Source: Flagellatimonas centrodinii
GTDB taxonomy: Bacteria > Pseudomonadota > Gammaproteobacteria > Nevskiales > Nevskiaceae
Reading direction: 5' to 3'
Assembly: GCF_016918765.2 (NCBI RefSeq)
Contig: NZ_CP092104.1
Coordinates: 1,302,001 to 1,366,000, forward strand
Length of the DNA: 64,000 nt
Part shown: positions 62,642 through 64,000 of the stretch, one piece after another
Numbering within the stretch: position 1 is the first letter of the stretch
How the letters are laid out: each line of letters begins with the position of its first letter
Program-made: the position numbers and the translations under genes
Notes under the pieces: generated by a model
Told to the model about the DNA's origin: nothing
The model's input: only the letters and a program-made list of their open reading frames with translations
The model's database searches: none

Positions 62642-63431
62642 CCACCCAGCGCTCACCGTCGTCTGCATGAAATGGGGAACGCTGTATGGCCCCGAGTATG
62701 TCAACCGCCTCTATCACGGCGTGCGCCGGCACCTGCCGCGGCCCTTCCGCTTCGTCTGCTTTACCGACGTTGCCACCGGGCTGGAGGCTGCCGTCGACAT
62801 CCAGCCGCTGCCGGAGACCGGCAGCCCGGTGACCGCCGATACGCGCTGGCGCAAGCTGGCGCTGTTCCGGTCCGGCCTGGCCGGGATCGAAGGCGAGGTG
62901 CTGTTTCTCGATCTCGACGTGGTGATCGTTGATGATCTCAGCCGCTTCCTCGAGCATCCCGGGCGGTTCTGCGTCATCCGCGATGCCGAGCTGTTCCGGC
63001 CGCGCTGGACCCGCCGGTGGTTCCGCCCGGGGCGCGAAGCGTTCTACCAGCGCGTCGGCAACACCTCGGTGTTCCGGTTTACCGCTGGCGCCCACGACGA
63101 CCTGCTGCAACGGTTCAACCGCGAACATGACGCAGTCGTCGCCGGTTATCGCAATGAGCAGGAGTACCTGTCGGATCACCTGTATCAGCAAGGGCATCTG
63201 TGCTTCTGGCCGGCCGGCTGGTGCGCCAGCTTCAAGCACGATGCGGTGCCGCGGGGGCCGGCCAGCTTCTGGCGCGATCCGCAGCCGCCCGAGGGCGCGG
63301 CGATCGTGGTCTTCGCCGGTCGCCCCAAGATGAGCGACGTGCTGGCCGGGCGTGGCGGGCGCTGGTATCGCCGGATCGGGCCAGCGCCATGGCTGGTGGC
63401 CGCCTGGACCGGGGAGGCTGGGGATGACTGA
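62634..63431 (+). CDS. Glycosyltransferase-like protein (DxD motif)
   Basis: 265 residues. HPALTVVCMKWGTLYGPEYV at the N terminus, LFLDLDVVIVDDLSRFLEHP with the D-x-D nucleotide-sugar motif, and RVGNTSVFRFTAGAH and YLSDHLYQQGHLCFWPAGWC are features of GT8/DUF-type glycosyltransferases of LPS clusters. The start ATG lies inside waaA. Sugar and acceptor unknown; it probably modifies the LPS core or lipooligosaccharide (context). Confidence 0.8.
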   Translation: MVDHPALTVVCMKWGTLYGPEYVNRLYHGVRRHLPRPFRFVCFTDVATGLEAAVDIQPLPETGSPVTADTRWRKLALFRSGLAGIEGEVLFLDLDVVIVDDLSRFLEHPGRFCVIRDAELFRPRWTRRWFRPGREAFYQRVGNTSVFRFTAGAHDDLLQRFNREHDAVVAGYRNEQEYLSDHLYQQGHLCFWPAGWCASFKHDAVPRGPASFWRDPQPPEGAAIVVFAGRPKMSDVLAGRGGRWYRRIGPAPWLVAAWTGEAGDD

Positions 63432-64000
63432 TGCCTTGACGGCGGGCTACGCCGCCGAGGACATCGTCTTCGTCACGCCGACCTGGCGCGGGGATTACGC
63501 ACGCTTTCAGCTGTTGCGGGCGTCGATGGAGGCCGTTGGCCTGGGGGCCGTGCCCCATCTGGCGGTCGTGCAGACAGAGGATCTTGATCGGTTCCGCGGC
63601 GGGGCGGCAGGCGTCACCTACCGGTCGACGGCGGAGGTGCTGCCGACGGAAGTGGAGCAGCGCCGGGTCCGGTTTCTGCAGCGGGCCCCCGGGCGGCGCA
63701 GCCAGACCGTGCTGCGCAGTCTCTACAAGCGCTTCGGGTGGTTTTCCGATGCCAACTACTATGGCTGGCACACCCAGCAGCTGGTCAAGCTGGGCTTGGC
63801 GCGGCAGCTCCCCAACCGGGTGCTGATCACCCTGGATTCGGATGTCATTTTCACCCGCCCGGTGCCCGCCAGCGTCTATGCCCGCGATGGCAAGGTGGTG
63901 CTCTACGAACGCACCCAGGTGCTGCAACGAAAGCTGCGCCGCCCCGGCTGGTACGAGACGGCCTGCCAGCTGCTCGACCGGCCCTGGTCGGCGGCCGCGG
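63424..64000 (+). CDS. DUF6492-like glycosyltransferase-type protein (3' truncated by window edge)
   Basis: 192 codons visible from ATG 63424, which overlaps the previous stop by eight bases, and the frame runs off the window. EDIVFVTPTWRGDYARFQLL begins the fold. LITLDSDVIFTRPV carries a D-x-D motif, and FSDANYYGWHTQQLVKLGL is a further conserved segment. It is like the preceding gene a likely LPS/polysaccharide glycosyltransferase. Family assignment is moderate as the C-terminal half is missing. Confidence 0.7.
   Translation, partial: MTDALTAGYAAEDIVFVTPTWRGDYARFQLLRASMEAVGLGAVPHLAVVQTEDLDRFRGGAAGVTYRSTAEVLPTEVEQRRVRFLQRAPGRRSQTVLRSLYKRFGWFSDANYYGWHTQQLVKLGLARQLPNRVLITLDSDVIFTRPVPASVYARDGKVVLYERTQVLQRKLRRPGWYETACQLLDRPWSAAA

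Overview
The window looks like a chromosomal segment of a GC-rich gammaproteobacterium. The order hisB-hisH-hisA-hisF-hisE-tatA-tatB-tatC, the proteobacterial GyrB with its extra domain, LpxL/WaaA, ApaG, SufT and a XanB2-like chorismatase all fit the Xanthomonadales/Nevskiales side of that class. This placement is inferred from gene content only. Most of the window is densely packed housekeeping DNA with many 1-4 base start/stop overlaps. No tRNA, rRNA, CRISPR array or prophage was seen.

Layout. 1-6622: 3' part of gyrB, a DegV protein, an orphan ParA-type ATPase, purEK, a SIMPL-domain protein, sufT and apaG. 6625-16213: the most interesting accessory block, a cell-surface signalling locus. 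It has two consecutive FecI-like ECF sigma genes, a FecR-like regulator, a DUF433/DUF5615 toxin-antitoxin pair, a 1274-residue TonB-dependent receptor with two tandem STN signalling domains, and an autotransporter-type outer-membrane protein directly behind the receptor. A 30-base element (GGGGTCCA-N17-TCTCA) with identical spacing lies in front of both the first sigma gene and the receptor gene, so the locus is probably an autoregulated regulon. The receptor barrel and the autotransporter are visibly less GC-rich than their surroundings. 16467-16794: a BrnA antitoxin gene with only a 21-codon remnant of its BrnT toxin. 17134-27273: a lipid or hydrocarbon oxidation island (GST, cytochrome P450, coniferyl-aldehyde-type dehydrogenase, two AraC regulators, a membrane desaturase/hydroxylase, a GAF-GGDEF protein, an extended SDR and an Old Yellow Enzyme). 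27451-28644: a complete IS3-family element. 28645-29615: a gene-free island made of nested inverted repeats and hairpins.

29616-43000: mutM, a Gld-like ABC exporter operon, a TakP-like TRAP binding protein, dtd, his genes, tatABC, aroE and hemB. 43000-52770: an ECF sigma/RskA-like anti-sigma pair, glpK, the chorismatase, mdh, a VOC-YciI-sigma-YciI operon and an MsbA-like ABC exporter. 52874-64000: DUF3228, an rph-COG0523-rdgB-hemW operon, sufE facing an orphan H-NOX haem protein, an L,D-transpeptidase with a TPR partner, lpxL, waaA and two glycosyltransferase-like genes, the last cut by the window edge.

How the parts fit. Envelope functions dominate the accessory content: surface signalling and uptake, LPS assembly, L,D-transpeptidase, Tat export and ABC exporters. 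Iron, haem and Fe-S genes (sufT, sufE, hemB, hemW, H-NOX) are scattered through the housekeeping parts. Mobile and repetitive DNA is concentrated between 4.7 and 29.6 kb: five visible short-repeat types, one IS and two toxin-antitoxin relics or modules. That is also where the apparently acquired genes lie.
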